A stretch of DNA of 64,000 nucleotides, from positions 1 through 64,000 of the forward strand of contig JAFTXZ010000020.1 of assembly GCA_017461385.1 (NCBI GenBank), given 5' to 3'. Positions 40,035-48,886 of the stretch are shown here, in pieces. Both the position numbers and the translations under genes were made by a program. The stretch comes from Clostridia bacterium. Its GTDB lineage: Bacteria > Bacillota > Clostridia > Oscillospirales > CAG-272. Within the stretch, counting starts at the first letter, position 1, and each line of letters begins with the position of its first letter. The notes under the pieces are model-generated. The model was not told the origin of the DNA, made no database searches, and was given only the letters and a program-made list of their open reading frames with translations.

Positions 40035-41354
40035 ATGTACTGTAAGGAAGTGAATTTGCTTCACGATAACCTAAGCGTAAGAGATGGGCATCTTTGCTTC
40101 GCAGGCTACGATACAGTAGAGCTTGCGAAAAAATATGGCACCCCACTTATGCTACTTGACGAACAGAGAATACGCAATACAATGCGCACGTATAAAAACG
40201 CAATGGAGAAATACTTTGGTAAGGAATCAAAGCCACTTTATGCAAGCAAAGCACTCTCCTGTATTGCTATGTATCAGATTGCAAAGGAGGAGGGCATTTA
40301 CACAGATATAGTTTCAATTGGCGAGCTATATACTGCTAAGCGTGCAGGCTTCCCTCTTGAAAATGCATTTTTCCACGGTAACTCTAAAACAGATTTTGAT
40401 ATAGAATACGCTATTGAAAACGGTATCGGCTACTTTGTAGTTGATACCTCTGATGAGCTTTATGCTCTTGATAGAATTGCAGAAAAAAAAGGCGTTGTTC
40501 AGAAAATTCTCTTAAGAATTACCCCAGGCATTGACCCACATACTCACTCAGCTATTTCTACAGGAAAGGTTGATAGTAAGTTCGGTACAGCTATTGAAAC
40601 AGGACAAGCTCTGGAGATTACAGCGTCTGCGCTTTGTATGTCTAACCTAAGGCTAGAGGGCTTCCATTGCCATATCGGCTCACAAATTTTTGAAATTGAG
40701 CCATATTGCGATGCTTCAGAAATAATGCTTGGCTTTATTGACAAGGTGAAGGAGGAGCTTGGCTTCACTCCAACAATTTTGAACCTCGGTGGTGGCTTTG
40801 GCGTAAGATACGTGGAAAGCGACCCTGTAATCAGCTATGAGGAAAATATAAAGAGGATAGCAGAGCATATAGATAGCTATTGCGAGGCTAATCAACTTTA
40901 CAAGCCTACTATTTTAATGGAACCGGGAAGAAGCATTGTTGCCGATAGCGGTATGACAATTTATACGGTAGGCTCTGTAAAAAAGATTCCTGAATACAAG
41001 AATTACGTTGCCATAGACGGTGGTATGGCGGACAATCCAAGATATGCTCTATACCAATCAAGCTATACCGTGTTGTGTGCTAACAAAATGAATGAAAGCC
41101 CAAGCTTCAATTGCACTATTGCAGGCAGACTTTGCGAAAGTGGAGACCTGATACAGGAAAATGTAATGATTCCACCTGTCCAAAGGGGAGACAATATAGC
41201 AGTTTTAGTAACTGGCGCATATAACTATGCAATGTCCTCCAATTATAACAGAGTTCATCGCCCTCTTGTGCTAATGCTCGGCGAGAGTGAAAGAATCGCT
41301 ATAAAGAGAGAAAGCTTTGAGGACGTGTCTAGATTAGACGAATTTTTAGATTAA
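40035..41354 (+). CDS. lysA: Diaminopimelate decarboxylase
   Basis: PLP enzyme making lysine from meso-diaminopimelate, 439 residues. The PLP lysine is in PLYASKALSC. Other motifs are GFHCHIGSQI, the phosphate-binding LNLGGGFGVRY and EPGRSIVADSG, and CESGD, which supplies the active-site cysteine from the partner subunit. It completes a dapA-dapB-lysA operon. The intermediate enzymes (dapH/dapL, dapF) are not in the window. AAAGGAG precedes the ATG. Confidence 0.96.
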   Translation: MYCKEVNLLHDNLSVRDGHLCFAGYDTVELAKKYGTPLMLLDEQRIRNTMRTYKNAMEKYFGKESKPLYASKALSCIAMYQIAKEEGIYTDIVSIGELYTAKRAGFPLENAFFHGNSKTDFDIEYAIENGIGYFVVDTSDELYALDRIAEKKGVVQKILLRITPGIDPHTHSAISTGKVDSKFGTAIETGQALEITASALCMSNLRLEGFHCHIGSQIFEIEPYCDASEIMLGFIDKVKEELGFTPTILNLGGGFGVRYVESDPVISYEENIKRIAEHIDSYCEANQLYKPTILMEPGRSIVADSGMTIYTVGSVKKIPEYKNYVAIDGGMADNPRYALYQSSYTVLCANKMNESPSFNCTIAGRLCESGDLIQENVMIPPVQRGDNIAVLVTGAYNYAMSSNYNRVHRPLVLMLGESERIAIKRESFEDVSRLDEFLD

Positions 41355-41355
41355 A

Positions 41356-41393
41356 AAGAGCCTATGACGGTTTCGTCATAGGCTTTTTATTAT
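41356..41393. terminator. Bidirectional terminator
   Basis: AAAGAGCCTATGACG pairs with CGTCATAGGCTTTTT around GTTT, shared by lysA and the convergent YihY/BrkB gene. Confidence 0.9.
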
Positions 41394-42214
41394 TCCTTAT
41401 TCTGTCTTGACATTGTACTAATTATATATAGCTTGTTAATTTCACTACCTATAAGAATAATCATTACAAGGAAATACACCCAAAGCATAAATAAAACAAG
41501 ACTACCCATACCTAAATAAACCGAGGGCTTACCTAGGGTAAAGGAAATATATAGGGAATAAATTGCAGTGAAAATAGTCCAGCCTACCGAGGTGAAAATT
41601 GCACCGGGCAAATGCTTCAAAAGTCCCTTGATGCCTGACAGACGCCTGTACAGAAAAACAAAGAACAAAACCAAAAACGCAAGATAAGCCACGTATCTCA
41701 GCTTCAGTAGAATGCTGAATATTATAGACATAGCATAGCTGTCTGTTTTAATGTTTGCAAGGAGCAAATCTCCAACAGAGAAAACAGCAAGGGATAAAAT
41801 TAAAAGGATTGCAAAAATAGCAGTTCTCCAAAGATTCTTAATTACCCTTAGAATATAGACACTCTCCTGGTCGTTTTTGTAAACCACCTGAATTCCTCTT
41901 GCAAGTCCTCCTATGCCCTTGCAGGATGCCCATAGTGCTGTCAGCACGCTTACTGGGAGAAGAATTGTTATGCTGGTTTCTTTAATTTGCTCAATGAGCG
42001 AGAAGAAGCCATCGACTAAGCCCTGTGGCACAACTGTGGCGATTAAGGCTTCAAAGGAGTCCACAAGGCTTGGAGATAGGTTTCCCAAAATAAAGAGAAC
42101 AAGAGATACAAAGGGCACTGCCGAGATAGTTATGAAAAAAGATGCATAGCCACTAAGAATACTTAGCTTGTCCTCCTTATATACTTTAATAAGGCTTTTC
42201 AAAAATGTGTTCAT
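41390..42214 (-). CDS. YihY/virulence factor BrkB family membrane protein
   Basis: An integral membrane protein with about six hydrophobic segments. The family pattern starts with FLKSLIKVYKEDKLSILSGYASFFITISAVPF, continues through a long polar loop, and ends with GWTIFTAIYSLYIS and SVYLGMGSLVLFMLWVYF. Despite older naming it is not an RNase BN; function is unsettled. The start is uncertain: no ATG has a good ribosome binding site. I chose 42214, which matches the usual family beginning; 42250 and 42316 are also possible, the latter overlapping the pduL ribosome binding site. Confidence 0.82.
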   Translation of the reverse strand: MNTFLKSLIKVYKEDKLSILSGYASFFITISAVPFVSLVLFILGNLSPSLVDSFEALIATVVPQGLVDGFFSLIEQIKETSITILLPVSVLTALWASCKGIGGLARGIQVVYKNDQESVYILRVIKNLWRTAIFAILLILSLAVFSVGDLLLANIKTDSYAMSIIFSILLKLRYVAYLAFLVLFFVFLYRRLSGIKGLLKHLPGAIFTSVGWTIFTAIYSLYISFTLGKPSVYLGMGSLVLFMLWVYFLVMIILIGSEINKLYIISTMSRQNKE

Positions 42215-42257
42215 ATAAATATTTTGTGGTTTTTTATCGAAAATATTCATGCAATTA

Positions 42258-42286
42258 TTTACAAATGAAGAAAACTGTGCTAAAAT
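42258..42286 (+). promoter_or_regulatory. pduL promoter
   Basis: TTTACA, 17-bp spacer, TAAAAT with TG one base upstream. It lies inside the longest possible frame of the opposing YihY gene. Confidence 0.7.
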
Positions 42287-42319
42287 ACTTAAAGAATAAA
42301 AATTAAGGAGATACATAAA

Positions 42320-42895
42320 ATGAACAACAAGGTTTTAGTAGAAACAAGTGCACGTCACGTACACCTCACACAGGAGCATATTGAAATCCTTTTTGGTGCA
42401 GGCTATCAGCTCACTCCAATTAAGGACCTTTCCCAACCGGGTCAATTTGCTTGTGCAGAGAGAGTTACAGTTGTAGGACCTAAGAAGGCTATTGAAAGAG
42501 TAAGCATTCTTGGCCCAGCAAGAAAGGCATCACAGGTTGAGGTTTCCTTTACCGATGCAAGAACTCTTGGTGTAAGCGCACCTGTAAGAGAGAGTGGAGA
42601 TGTTGCTGGCTCAGCAGGCTGTAAGCTTGTAGGACCATGTGGTGAGGTTGAGCTAAGCGAGGGCGTTATCGTTGCTAAGAGACACATTCACTTTACACCA
42701 GAGGAGGCTCAAGAGGCAGGCGTTAGCGATAAGGAAATTGTTCAATTAAAGATTACATCTGAAAGAACAACAATTTTTGATGACGTTGTAGTAAGAGTTC
42801 ATCCTAACTTCAAGGGTGCAATGCACATCGATACAGATGAAGCAAACGCAGCTCAAGCATTTGGCGAAGTTTACGGAGAAATCATTAAGAAGTAA
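42320..42895 (+). CDS. pduL: Phosphate propanoyltransferase, PduL type
   Basis: A 191-residue phosphotransacylase exchanging CoA and phosphate on propanoyl or acetyl groups. Two PduL beta-barrel repeats are visible, each starting with a metal-binding HxH: SARHVHLTQEHIE and AKRHIHFTPEEA. LSQPGQFACAERVTVVGPK and ERVSILGPAR are also diagnostic. There is no microcompartment-targeting extension at the N-terminus, and no shell genes nearby. It may act as the general Pta for acetate formation or in 1,2-propanediol use with fucO. Single gene, TAAGGAG upstream. Confidence 0.93.
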   Translation: MNNKVLVETSARHVHLTQEHIEILFGAGYQLTPIKDLSQPGQFACAERVTVVGPKKAIERVSILGPARKASQVEVSFTDARTLGVSAPVRESGDVAGSAGCKLVGPCGEVELSEGVIVAKRHIHFTPEEAQEAGVSDKEIVQLKITSERTTIFDDVVVRVHPNFKGAMHIDTDEANAAQAFGEVYGEIIKK

Positions 42896-42897
42896 TT

Positions 42898-42934
42898 AAA
42901 AAACGGCAGAGATGCTTCTCTGCCGTTTTTTAAT
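42898..42934 (+). terminator. pduL terminator
   Basis: AAAAAACGGCAGAGA-TGCT-TCTCTGCCGTTTTTT. Confidence 0.92.
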
Positions 42935-42962
42935 TGACATTTTAGTTATAATATGCTAAAAT
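42934..42962 (+). promoter_or_regulatory. Promoter of the hydrolase-lipid kinase unit
   Basis: TTGACA, 17-bp spacer, TAAAAT with TG one base upstream, directly after the pduL terminator. Confidence 0.8.
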
Positions 42963-42995
42963 ATATTAGATAATGGACTCAAGGGGGGAATTACA

Positions 42996-43646
42996 ATGAT
43001 TAAGTATTCTAAAACAGAGGTGATTGCACAGCAAAGCGCCTCACTTGGTTATATTATAACCTGTCCTGACAATATAAATGATGGTGAAAGGCTTCCTCTA
43101 ATCGTGTTTTTACATGGTGCAGGCGAAAGAGGAAATGACGTAAATCAAGTAAAGGTTTACTGTGTGCCCAAGCTTTTTACCAATAATCAAGAGCATCAAG
43201 GAATCAGGGCAATTACCCTTTCCCCGCAGTGTCCACAAAATACAACCTGGATTGATTATAAAAAGGAGCTTATAGCCCTTATCGAAATGGTAAAGTCAAC
43301 CTACCCCGTTGATGAAGAATGCGTTAGTCTAACTGGTATTTCCATGGGAGGCTTTGGCACGTGGGAAATGGCAATGACTTATCCATATATGTTTCATAAG
43401 ATAGCACCTCTTTGCGGAGGTGGAATGAACTGGCGTGCTTGGGCGCTTACAATGCCTGTCCGAGTTTTTCACGGCAAGCGCGATGATGTTGTTCCAATTT
43501 CACAATCTGAGGCAATGGTAAATTCTATTAAGGTGCAGGGAGGCAGAGTAGAATTTACAGTATATGACGACCTTTCCCACAACTGCTGGGACAGAGCCTA
43601 CGAGGAAACAGACCTTATTAAATGGTTAGTAACTAAAGAGAATTAA
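42996..43646 (+). CDS. Alpha/beta hydrolase, esterase type
   Basis: A 216-residue alpha/beta hydrolase. The oxyanion segment is VFLHGAGERGND. The nucleophile elbow is LTGISMGGFGTWEMA (serine near residue 113). The acid lies in FHGKRDDVVPI and the histidine in DDLSHNCWD, so the triad is complete. It resembles the phospholipase/carboxylesterase and predicted-peptidase group that often acts on sugar acetyl esters. There is no signal peptide. GGGGGAA precedes the ATG. A lipid-kinase-like gene follows after 11 bases. Confidence 0.87.
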   Translation: MIKYSKTEVIAQQSASLGYIITCPDNINDGERLPLIVFLHGAGERGNDVNQVKVYCVPKLFTNNQEHQGIRAITLSPQCPQNTTWIDYKKELIALIEMVKSTYPVDEECVSLTGISMGGFGTWEMAMTYPYMFHKIAPLCGGGMNWRAWALTMPVRVFHGKRDDVVPISQSEAMVNSIKVQGGRVEFTVYDDLSHNCWDRAYEETDLIKWLVTKEN

Positions 43647-43657
43647 GGAAAGAAATA

Positions 43658-44569
43658 ATGGAAGAAAAGAAGAAACCGGGTAAGCTTAAGAAGATTATGC
43701 ATATTCTTAACCCCTTGGCAGGCAAGGGCATAGCTACTCAAATCAAGGAGAAGCTTAAGGATTCTGATTATGTATATATGTCAAAAAGCGCTGAATCCAC
43801 AACAGAGTTTATACAAAAGGCGTGTCAGGAGGATCCAGACACCTGCTTCACTATTTACGGTGGAGACGGTACAGTTTTCAAGGCAGTAAACTCCCTTATG
43901 GAAAGTGGATATCAGGACAGAGCCTCACTTAAGATAGTCCCACTTGGCAGTGGTAACGACTTTGTTCGCTCTGTTGAAGGTATGCCACAGGAATTTACCT
44001 CTGACGTAATGCGTGTAAACGATAAATATGCTATAAACGTTATAAATATTGGCTTTGACTGTTCAGTTGTGCAAAGAGCACAGGAGTTTAAGAAAAAGCC
44101 ATTAGTTACGGGAAAAATGGCATATATTATGGGCGTTGCAGGTGAGCTTATGAATAAAAAGCCAGTTCACGCAAAAATAACCTTAACCTATCAGGACGGC
44201 AAGCAAGAGGTTATTGAGGATGATTTCCTCTTAATAGCTGTTGGAAATGGTAAATGGTATGGCGGTGGCTTTAAGGTAGCACCTGGCGCTAAGCTTGACG
44301 ATGGCTTGCTTGACGTAAACATAATAAGAGACATAAGCGTACCAACCTTTATAAGCCTTGTTGCTGACTTTAGAAAGGGTACTCACATAAAGGACGGAGA
44401 AAAATGCATAGTAAAGCCAGGCACGGAAAGATTTTTGATTTACAAAAAGTGCATTGGGGTAAAAATTGAGGGAGTTGAAACTGCTTGCTACGACGGTGAA
44501 ATCTACAACGAAAGCACCGTTGATATAAAGGTAATACCGCACGCAATAAATTTAGTAAAGAATGTCTAA
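43658..44569 (+). CDS. Diacylglycerol/sphingosine kinase-like lipid kinase (YegS/DgkB family)
   Basis: A 303-residue lipid kinase-family protein. The start HILNPLAGKG and the nucleotide motif YGGDGTVFKAVNSL with IVPLGSGNDFVRS are the family signature. A beta-rich C-terminal half follows (LIAVGNGKWYGGGFKVAPGAKLDDG). It likely phosphorylates diacylglycerol or a related lipid, recycling it into phospholipid. It is co-transcribed with the preceding hydrolase. Exact lipid substrate not predictable. Confidence 0.9.
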   Translation: MEEKKKPGKLKKIMHILNPLAGKGIATQIKEKLKDSDYVYMSKSAESTTEFIQKACQEDPDTCFTIYGGDGTVFKAVNSLMESGYQDRASLKIVPLGSGNDFVRSVEGMPQEFTSDVMRVNDKYAINVINIGFDCSVVQRAQEFKKKPLVTGKMAYIMGVAGELMNKKPVHAKITLTYQDGKQEVIEDDFLLIAVGNGKWYGGGFKVAPGAKLDDGLLDVNIIRDISVPTFISLVADFRKGTHIKDGEKCIVKPGTERFLIYKKCIGVKIEGVETACYDGEIYNESTVDIKVIPHAINLVKNV

Positions 44570-44622
44570 GAAAACATTGATATCAGCGATGATATTTTAT
44601 TTGTTCTAATATTTATACAGAA

Positions 44623-44655
44623 ATAAAAAAACCGACTCAGTGTCGGTTTTTTTAT
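44623..44655. terminator. Bidirectional terminator
   Basis: AAAAAACCGAC-TCAGT-GTCGGTTTTTTT, shared by the lipid-kinase gene and the catabolic operon. Confidence 0.9.
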
Positions 44656-46322
44656 TTGCAATCAATTGTAAAGCTAAACTGGTTAAGTCCCTTCTTTAAG
44701 ATAAGGTCGGTGTAATAAACGATTTTAGTATCCTCAGGCTTGCCATTGTCATCAATTGTTACCGTGTGGTAGTCTGTGCTTTCCTTAATAGTTGCTATTT
44801 CCTTGTCAAAAAGTATTTTAACGTCTCCAAAATCAACCACTCCATCACGGATTTTTGGCTTTTCGTAGGAAACGAGCCTGTCAACAAAGCTGGTTGCACC
44901 CTCAAAGTATTCCTTAATGGTTACGCTATTTTCCGAGGGACAAATCTCGCGTACTAGCTTTGTCAGATTAGGTAGATCATAAAGCTCCTTGTATTCAATA
45001 GTGAATACACCGTTTTCAAAGGACGTATAGGAGCGAGTTTCTGGAATATTTCCTTGATACTGTCCGTCAATAATTGGTACGTTGTGGCTTTTTGAGGATG
45101 TTTCCATGAACCTGTCGTATCTACCCTCGGTAAAGTAGTCTTTAGTGTAAGGACGCACGCCAATATCAATTAAAACCTGTCTGTTATTTTTTGAAAGGAT
45201 AAATGAGCCAACGTCATTGTGGTTGTGGCTTTCACCATTTGTACCGCCCTTGCCACCTATTGCATAGCTTTTTGTCCTTTTAATATACCAGCCAGCACTT
45301 TCCATATAGCACTCGTATTCGGGAAGTCTTTCGAAATCATACACAGGGTCGTAATTTTTGATATATAAAAGAATGCTTATAAGTGGGTCAAGAGGCGTTG
45401 CATGCCTCTTTTTTGTTGGCATGATAAACTCATTTCCGTATACGTTTTTAAGCATATAGAAAAGCATTGCGTTAGTCTTTACGTCCATGGGCGCATCACC
45501 ATAAGAGGTAATTACGTCCTCGTCAAGCATTGTCTTTTGATAGAAAAGAGCAATTTTCTTTGTTTTCTCCAGCTTGAAGTAATCGCGCTCACCTCTTGTG
45601 TATTCTCTCAATGCGTAAGCATAGGCAAGAAATGAAACAAAGCCATAGCCCCAATACCCAGGACCCTCAAGGCATACACCGTCGTCAGGGAAGCCCTTAT
45701 AATACTTTTCCATATTTAAGTCAAAGCGGGGAAGTAGCTTGTCAAATTCCTCAGGAAATACAAGCATGAGCGTAATTCCGGTGAAGCCTGCGCAAACAGA
45801 GGTCCAGTTATTATATCTGTCCTCCCAATGCCAAACTTGATTTTTGAATGGTTCAAGGATTCTTCTTTTTAGCTCGGTTTTAATTCTCTTTGCAAGCTGT
45901 GGGTGGATTTTATCTCCTAGCAGATGGTAAATCAACGCAAGGGAAGAGCTAAGTGCAGTTGAGCAAAGGTCAAGCTCGTAATAATTCTCCTCGTTTATGT
46001 CTGGTACGTGTGCCGGTAACGCCCAGGTGTAGATTGAAAGCATATCATAAATGCAATCCTCTAGCTGACCAAGATACTCACCACCATAAATAATTGCCAT
46101 GTATGCGCAGATATGTAGCTTGTAGTAATGCTCATTCCAATCCTTTTCATAGGAGTAGCGTTCTCCAAGCTCGGAAAATCTTCTAATCTTTGAGAAGGAA
46201 AGCGTCTTTAACTCCTTGTTGTGCTTTTCATATAATTCAAGATAAGCACCTCTTATAGATTCATACTTGTCGGATTCTCTGTATTCCCTTAGAAAATCCG
46301 TGTTAAGAAATTCTTCAAACAT
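44652..46322 (-). CDS. Heparinase II/III-like protein, copy 1
   Basis: A 556-residue member of the heparinase II/III (polysaccharide lyase) superfamily. The N-terminal two thirds form the alpha/alpha toroid, with GPGYWGYGFVSFLAYAYA and WEDRYNNWTSVCAG. The C-terminal beta part carries the hallmark NGESHNHNDVGSFIL. The ESHNHND histidines and the YTKDYFTEGRYDRFMETSS stretch are where the lyase active site lies. No signal peptide, so it would act on oligosaccharides inside the cell. Last gene of the operon, overlapping the upstream paralogue by one base. Substrate unknown. Confidence 0.85.
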   Translation of the reverse strand: MFEEFLNTDFLREYRESDKYESIRGAYLELYEKHNKELKTLSFSKIRRFSELGERYSYEKDWNEHYYKLHICAYMAIIYGGEYLGQLEDCIYDMLSIYTWALPAHVPDINEENYYELDLCSTALSSSLALIYHLLGDKIHPQLAKRIKTELKRRILEPFKNQVWHWEDRYNNWTSVCAGFTGITLMLVFPEEFDKLLPRFDLNMEKYYKGFPDDGVCLEGPGYWGYGFVSFLAYAYALREYTRGERDYFKLEKTKKIALFYQKTMLDEDVITSYGDAPMDVKTNAMLFYMLKNVYGNEFIMPTKKRHATPLDPLISILLYIKNYDPVYDFERLPEYECYMESAGWYIKRTKSYAIGGKGGTNGESHNHNDVGSFILSKNNRQVLIDIGVRPYTKDYFTEGRYDRFMETSSKSHNVPIIDGQYQGNIPETRSYTSFENGVFTIEYKELYDLPNLTKLVREICPSENSVTIKEYFEGATSFVDRLVSYEKPKIRDGVVDFGDVKILFDKEIATIKESTDYHTVTIDDNGKPEDTKIVYYTDLILKKGLNQFSFTIDCK

Positions 46323-48016
46323 TATAAAACCTCAATTGTAAAGGTAAAGGAGTCCTTTGGATTTTTTACCTCAATGCTTGTTAGGTAAATGTCCTCGCCA
46401 ATCTTAATTTCACCATCGGGAGTTAACTCCTTTGCGTGAATATCCTTTTCATAGCTTGCTGTGGCAAGATAGGAATCAAAGGTAATTACAGCCTTACCTA
46501 TTGTGATTTTTCCATTTTCGATAATAGGCTCCTTATAAGAAACAAGTCTTTCCACAAGGGATGTAACACCCTCAAAGGAATCTGTAACTATAATCTTGTC
46601 CTCGCTTGGTGTGTAGCTACGAATTAGCCTTGTAACCTCAGGCGTGTCATAAGCAACTCTGAAATCAACAGAGAAAACGCCGTTTTCAAAGCTTGTTGTT
46701 GGATATGCCTCAGGAATATTTGCCTGATATTTTCCGTTGATAATAGGTACGTTATGACCTCTTGATGAGGTTTCAAGATAGGTATATCTGGTAGCGTGCT
46801 CAAAGTACTGTCTCGTGTAGGGACGGCAACCCATATCGATAATAACCTGATCGTTGTCAATAGCCAAAATAAAGCTACCAACGTCGTTGTGGTTGTGACT
46901 TTCACCATTACAGCCACCTCTTGCTGAAAAGCCGTATTTCGGGGTTCTCTTTGTAAACCAACCGCAATCCTGCATATAATATTCGCTAACCTGTGAAAGC
47001 TTACCGTATGTATAGTCCTTATTTAAATAAACGAAAGCACTTACAGCAAAGGGGAAGTAGTGCACCTCCATAGTAAGTCTTTCTCTTGGTGGAAGCTCAA
47101 GTGCGTCTGGGTATAGATTTTTAAGGCTATACATAAATCCGTAAGGCACGGAAACGTCCGTACCTGCGCCACAGTCTCCGTAGTTTACTATTACATCTCT
47201 GTCTAAAAATAGCTTTTGTAAGAAGGTTGAAATGCTTTTAATCTTTTCGTCCTTTAATAAATCTACCTTGCCACCTGTAAATTCTCTTTGCATTCTTGCA
47301 TATTCTACAAAGTAGCCAAAGCCGTAGGACCAGTAGCCTGCACCCTCAACGCAAACGCCGTCGTTTTTGTATGAGTCGATATAGCTTGCCATATCCTCGT
47401 TTATTCTTGCTTGAGCCTTTTCAAAAAGCTCAGGGCGATTAAGCATAATGGTACAGCCAGTAGCACCTGCACAAACGGCAGTCCAGTTGTTTTGACGATA
47501 CTCCCAGTGCCAATTGTGCTTAAAGAATGGCTCAATTAAGCGTCTGTTAATTTCATAATCAATTCTTGATTTAATAAGTGGGTGTAGTCTGTCCTTTAGC
47601 ATTACCTTAATCATTGCAAGAGCCATTGACATAGTAGTTGCGTCAAGGTCAAGCTCACCTACGTTGCATACCTCGATATTATCAATATGTGCAGGCAAAG
47701 CCCATACATACTGATCGCAAACCTCCCAAATAGTGTCCTGTAAGAGCTTAAGATAGTCCTCGTTTTCAGGATACAAAAGGCTCATAAGTGCCATAGCGTA
47801 AAGCCTGTGCTGACGCTTGAAGAATACGTTTTGATAAGTAGTTCTATCTCCCTTGTCCTTGAATAGACGGAAGACTGAAAATTTTATAGTTTCAATTTCA
47901 CCGTGACAATACTTCTCGTAGTCCTTCAAAACCGCATCAATTAAGTGCTTGTATTCGGGCTTATCCTTTAAGCTTGCCCAAAATTCGGGATTTGCTGCTT
48001 TTCCAAGTAAATTCAT
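46322..48016 (-). CDS. Heparinase II/III-like protein, copy 2
   Basis: A 564-residue paralogue of the next gene, clearly alike over its whole length. Matching blocks include GAGYWSYGFGYFVEYAR, WEYRQNNWTAVCAGATG, GGCNGESHNHNDVGSFIL and ETSSRGHNVPIINGKYQ. The pair must derive from a tandem duplication and may act on different linkages or as a heteromer. It is cytoplasmic by lack of a signal peptide. It follows the TIM-barrel gene by one base. Superfamily members cleave uronate-containing glycans by beta-elimination, but some relatives have lost activity. Confidence 0.85.
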   Translation of the reverse strand: MNLLGKAANPEFWASLKDKPEYKHLIDAVLKDYEKYCHGEIETIKFSVFRLFKDKGDRTTYQNVFFKRQHRLYAMALMSLLYPENEDYLKLLQDTIWEVCDQYVWALPAHIDNIEVCNVGELDLDATTMSMALAMIKVMLKDRLHPLIKSRIDYEINRRLIEPFFKHNWHWEYRQNNWTAVCAGATGCTIMLNRPELFEKAQARINEDMASYIDSYKNDGVCVEGAGYWSYGFGYFVEYARMQREFTGGKVDLLKDEKIKSISTFLQKLFLDRDVIVNYGDCGAGTDVSVPYGFMYSLKNLYPDALELPPRERLTMEVHYFPFAVSAFVYLNKDYTYGKLSQVSEYYMQDCGWFTKRTPKYGFSARGGCNGESHNHNDVGSFILAIDNDQVIIDMGCRPYTRQYFEHATRYTYLETSSRGHNVPIINGKYQANIPEAYPTTSFENGVFSVDFRVAYDTPEVTRLIRSYTPSEDKIIVTDSFEGVTSLVERLVSYKEPIIENGKITIGKAVITFDSYLATASYEKDIHAKELTPDGEIKIGEDIYLTSIEVKNPKDSFTFTIEVL

Positions 48017-48017
48017 A

Positions 48018-48806
48018 TTAGTCTCCTATTAAGCTGTTTAGAGCTCGTGCCTCGCAGGGAAGAGAGGCAATTTCGCCATCAGGCATAAACTCTAAGAACA
48101 TAATTCTATCTCTTGCATTTTCATCATTAAGCACCTTGATGTATTCACACCACTCACATTTTCCTTCGTTAAGAGGGAACTTTTCCCCACACTGATTCCA
48201 GTTGAATACGTGCACGTTGGTAATATAAGGTAAAAGCGCCTTTAATGCCTCTAAATTATACTCAAAGGATTTTGAATGGTTAGGTTGCCAGTAAAGCTTC
48301 AAATTATCGCAATTAACGTCATTTATAAATTTAAGCGTATCGTGATAATCATCGGTAAGTGTGGCAAAATGGCACTCAATAGAAAGAGTCAAGCCATATT
48401 TCTTTGCCTGCTTGCAAAGGCTCTTGGTTAGAGTAACCGTCTTGCTATAGTGATTCTCACAAATATATTGACATTTACCCTTTTTACAGCCACACTTAGG
48501 CCAGCCAAGCCAAACTCTAACAGTTTTAGCCCCTAGAGCGACTGCAGTTTTCAAAACTTTCTTAAAGGGCAGTGGAAAATGCTCGTCGCAATGGTACATA
48601 AGGCCAAAATAAGAGCCGTAAGAAGCGCATTTCAGACCAGCACCATGCATAAGCCTTCTAACCTGACGGGCAAGCTTAACGTTTCCCATTGGAACGTGAA
48701 CGTCACCGCCCCACTCGATATATTCAAGCCCAGACTCCTTTGTAGCCTTAATAAGCTCGGTAATGCTTTTCTTTCTAAATGAAATTGAAACTAATCCGCT
48801 TTTCAT
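48018..48806 (-). CDS. Sugar phosphate isomerase/epimerase-like TIM-barrel protein
   Basis: A 262-residue member of the xylose isomerase-like TIM-barrel group (AP endonuclease 2 type). Typical strands are GLEYIEWGGDVHVP, the metal-ligand region LTLSIECHFATLTDDYH, and KLYWQPNHSK followed by NVHVFNWN. Activity on sugars or sugar phosphates is likely. Unusual is a cysteine cluster CGCKKGKCQYIC between the third and fourth strands, plus a CEWCEY pair near the C-terminus. I do not know this from characterised members. Inside the catabolic operon, one base before the heparinase-like gene. Confidence 0.78.
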   Translation of the reverse strand: MKSGLVSISFRKKSITELIKATKESGLEYIEWGGDVHVPMGNVKLARQVRRLMHGAGLKCASYGSYFGLMYHCDEHFPLPFKKVLKTAVALGAKTVRVWLGWPKCGCKKGKCQYICENHYSKTVTLTKSLCKQAKKYGLTLSIECHFATLTDDYHDTLKFINDVNCDNLKLYWQPNHSKSFEYNLEALKALLPYITNVHVFNWNQCGEKFPLNEGKCEWCEYIKVLNDENARDRIMFLEFMPDGEIASLPCEARALNSLIGD

Positions 48807-48840
48807 ATTTTTCTCCTATGGCAAAAAGCCAAAATGCTAA

Positions 48841-48876
48841 GATAAAGGGCTTGATTGCCATAAAGCAACCAAGCCC
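48841..48876 (-). terminator. Internal hairpin of the catabolic operon
   Basis: On the minus strand GGGCTTG pairs with CAAGCCC around a 16-nt loop, followed by TTTATCTT, in the 80-base gap after the FAD enzyme gene. It may attenuate expression of the three downstream genes. Confidence 0.6.
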
Positions 48877-48886
48877 GTTGCTTGTG

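Noticed and set aside
42215..42316. Longer N-terminus of the YihY/BrkB protein
   Set aside because: The extra 34 residues overlap the pduL promoter and ribosome binding site, have no ribosome binding site of their own, and precede the normal family beginning.
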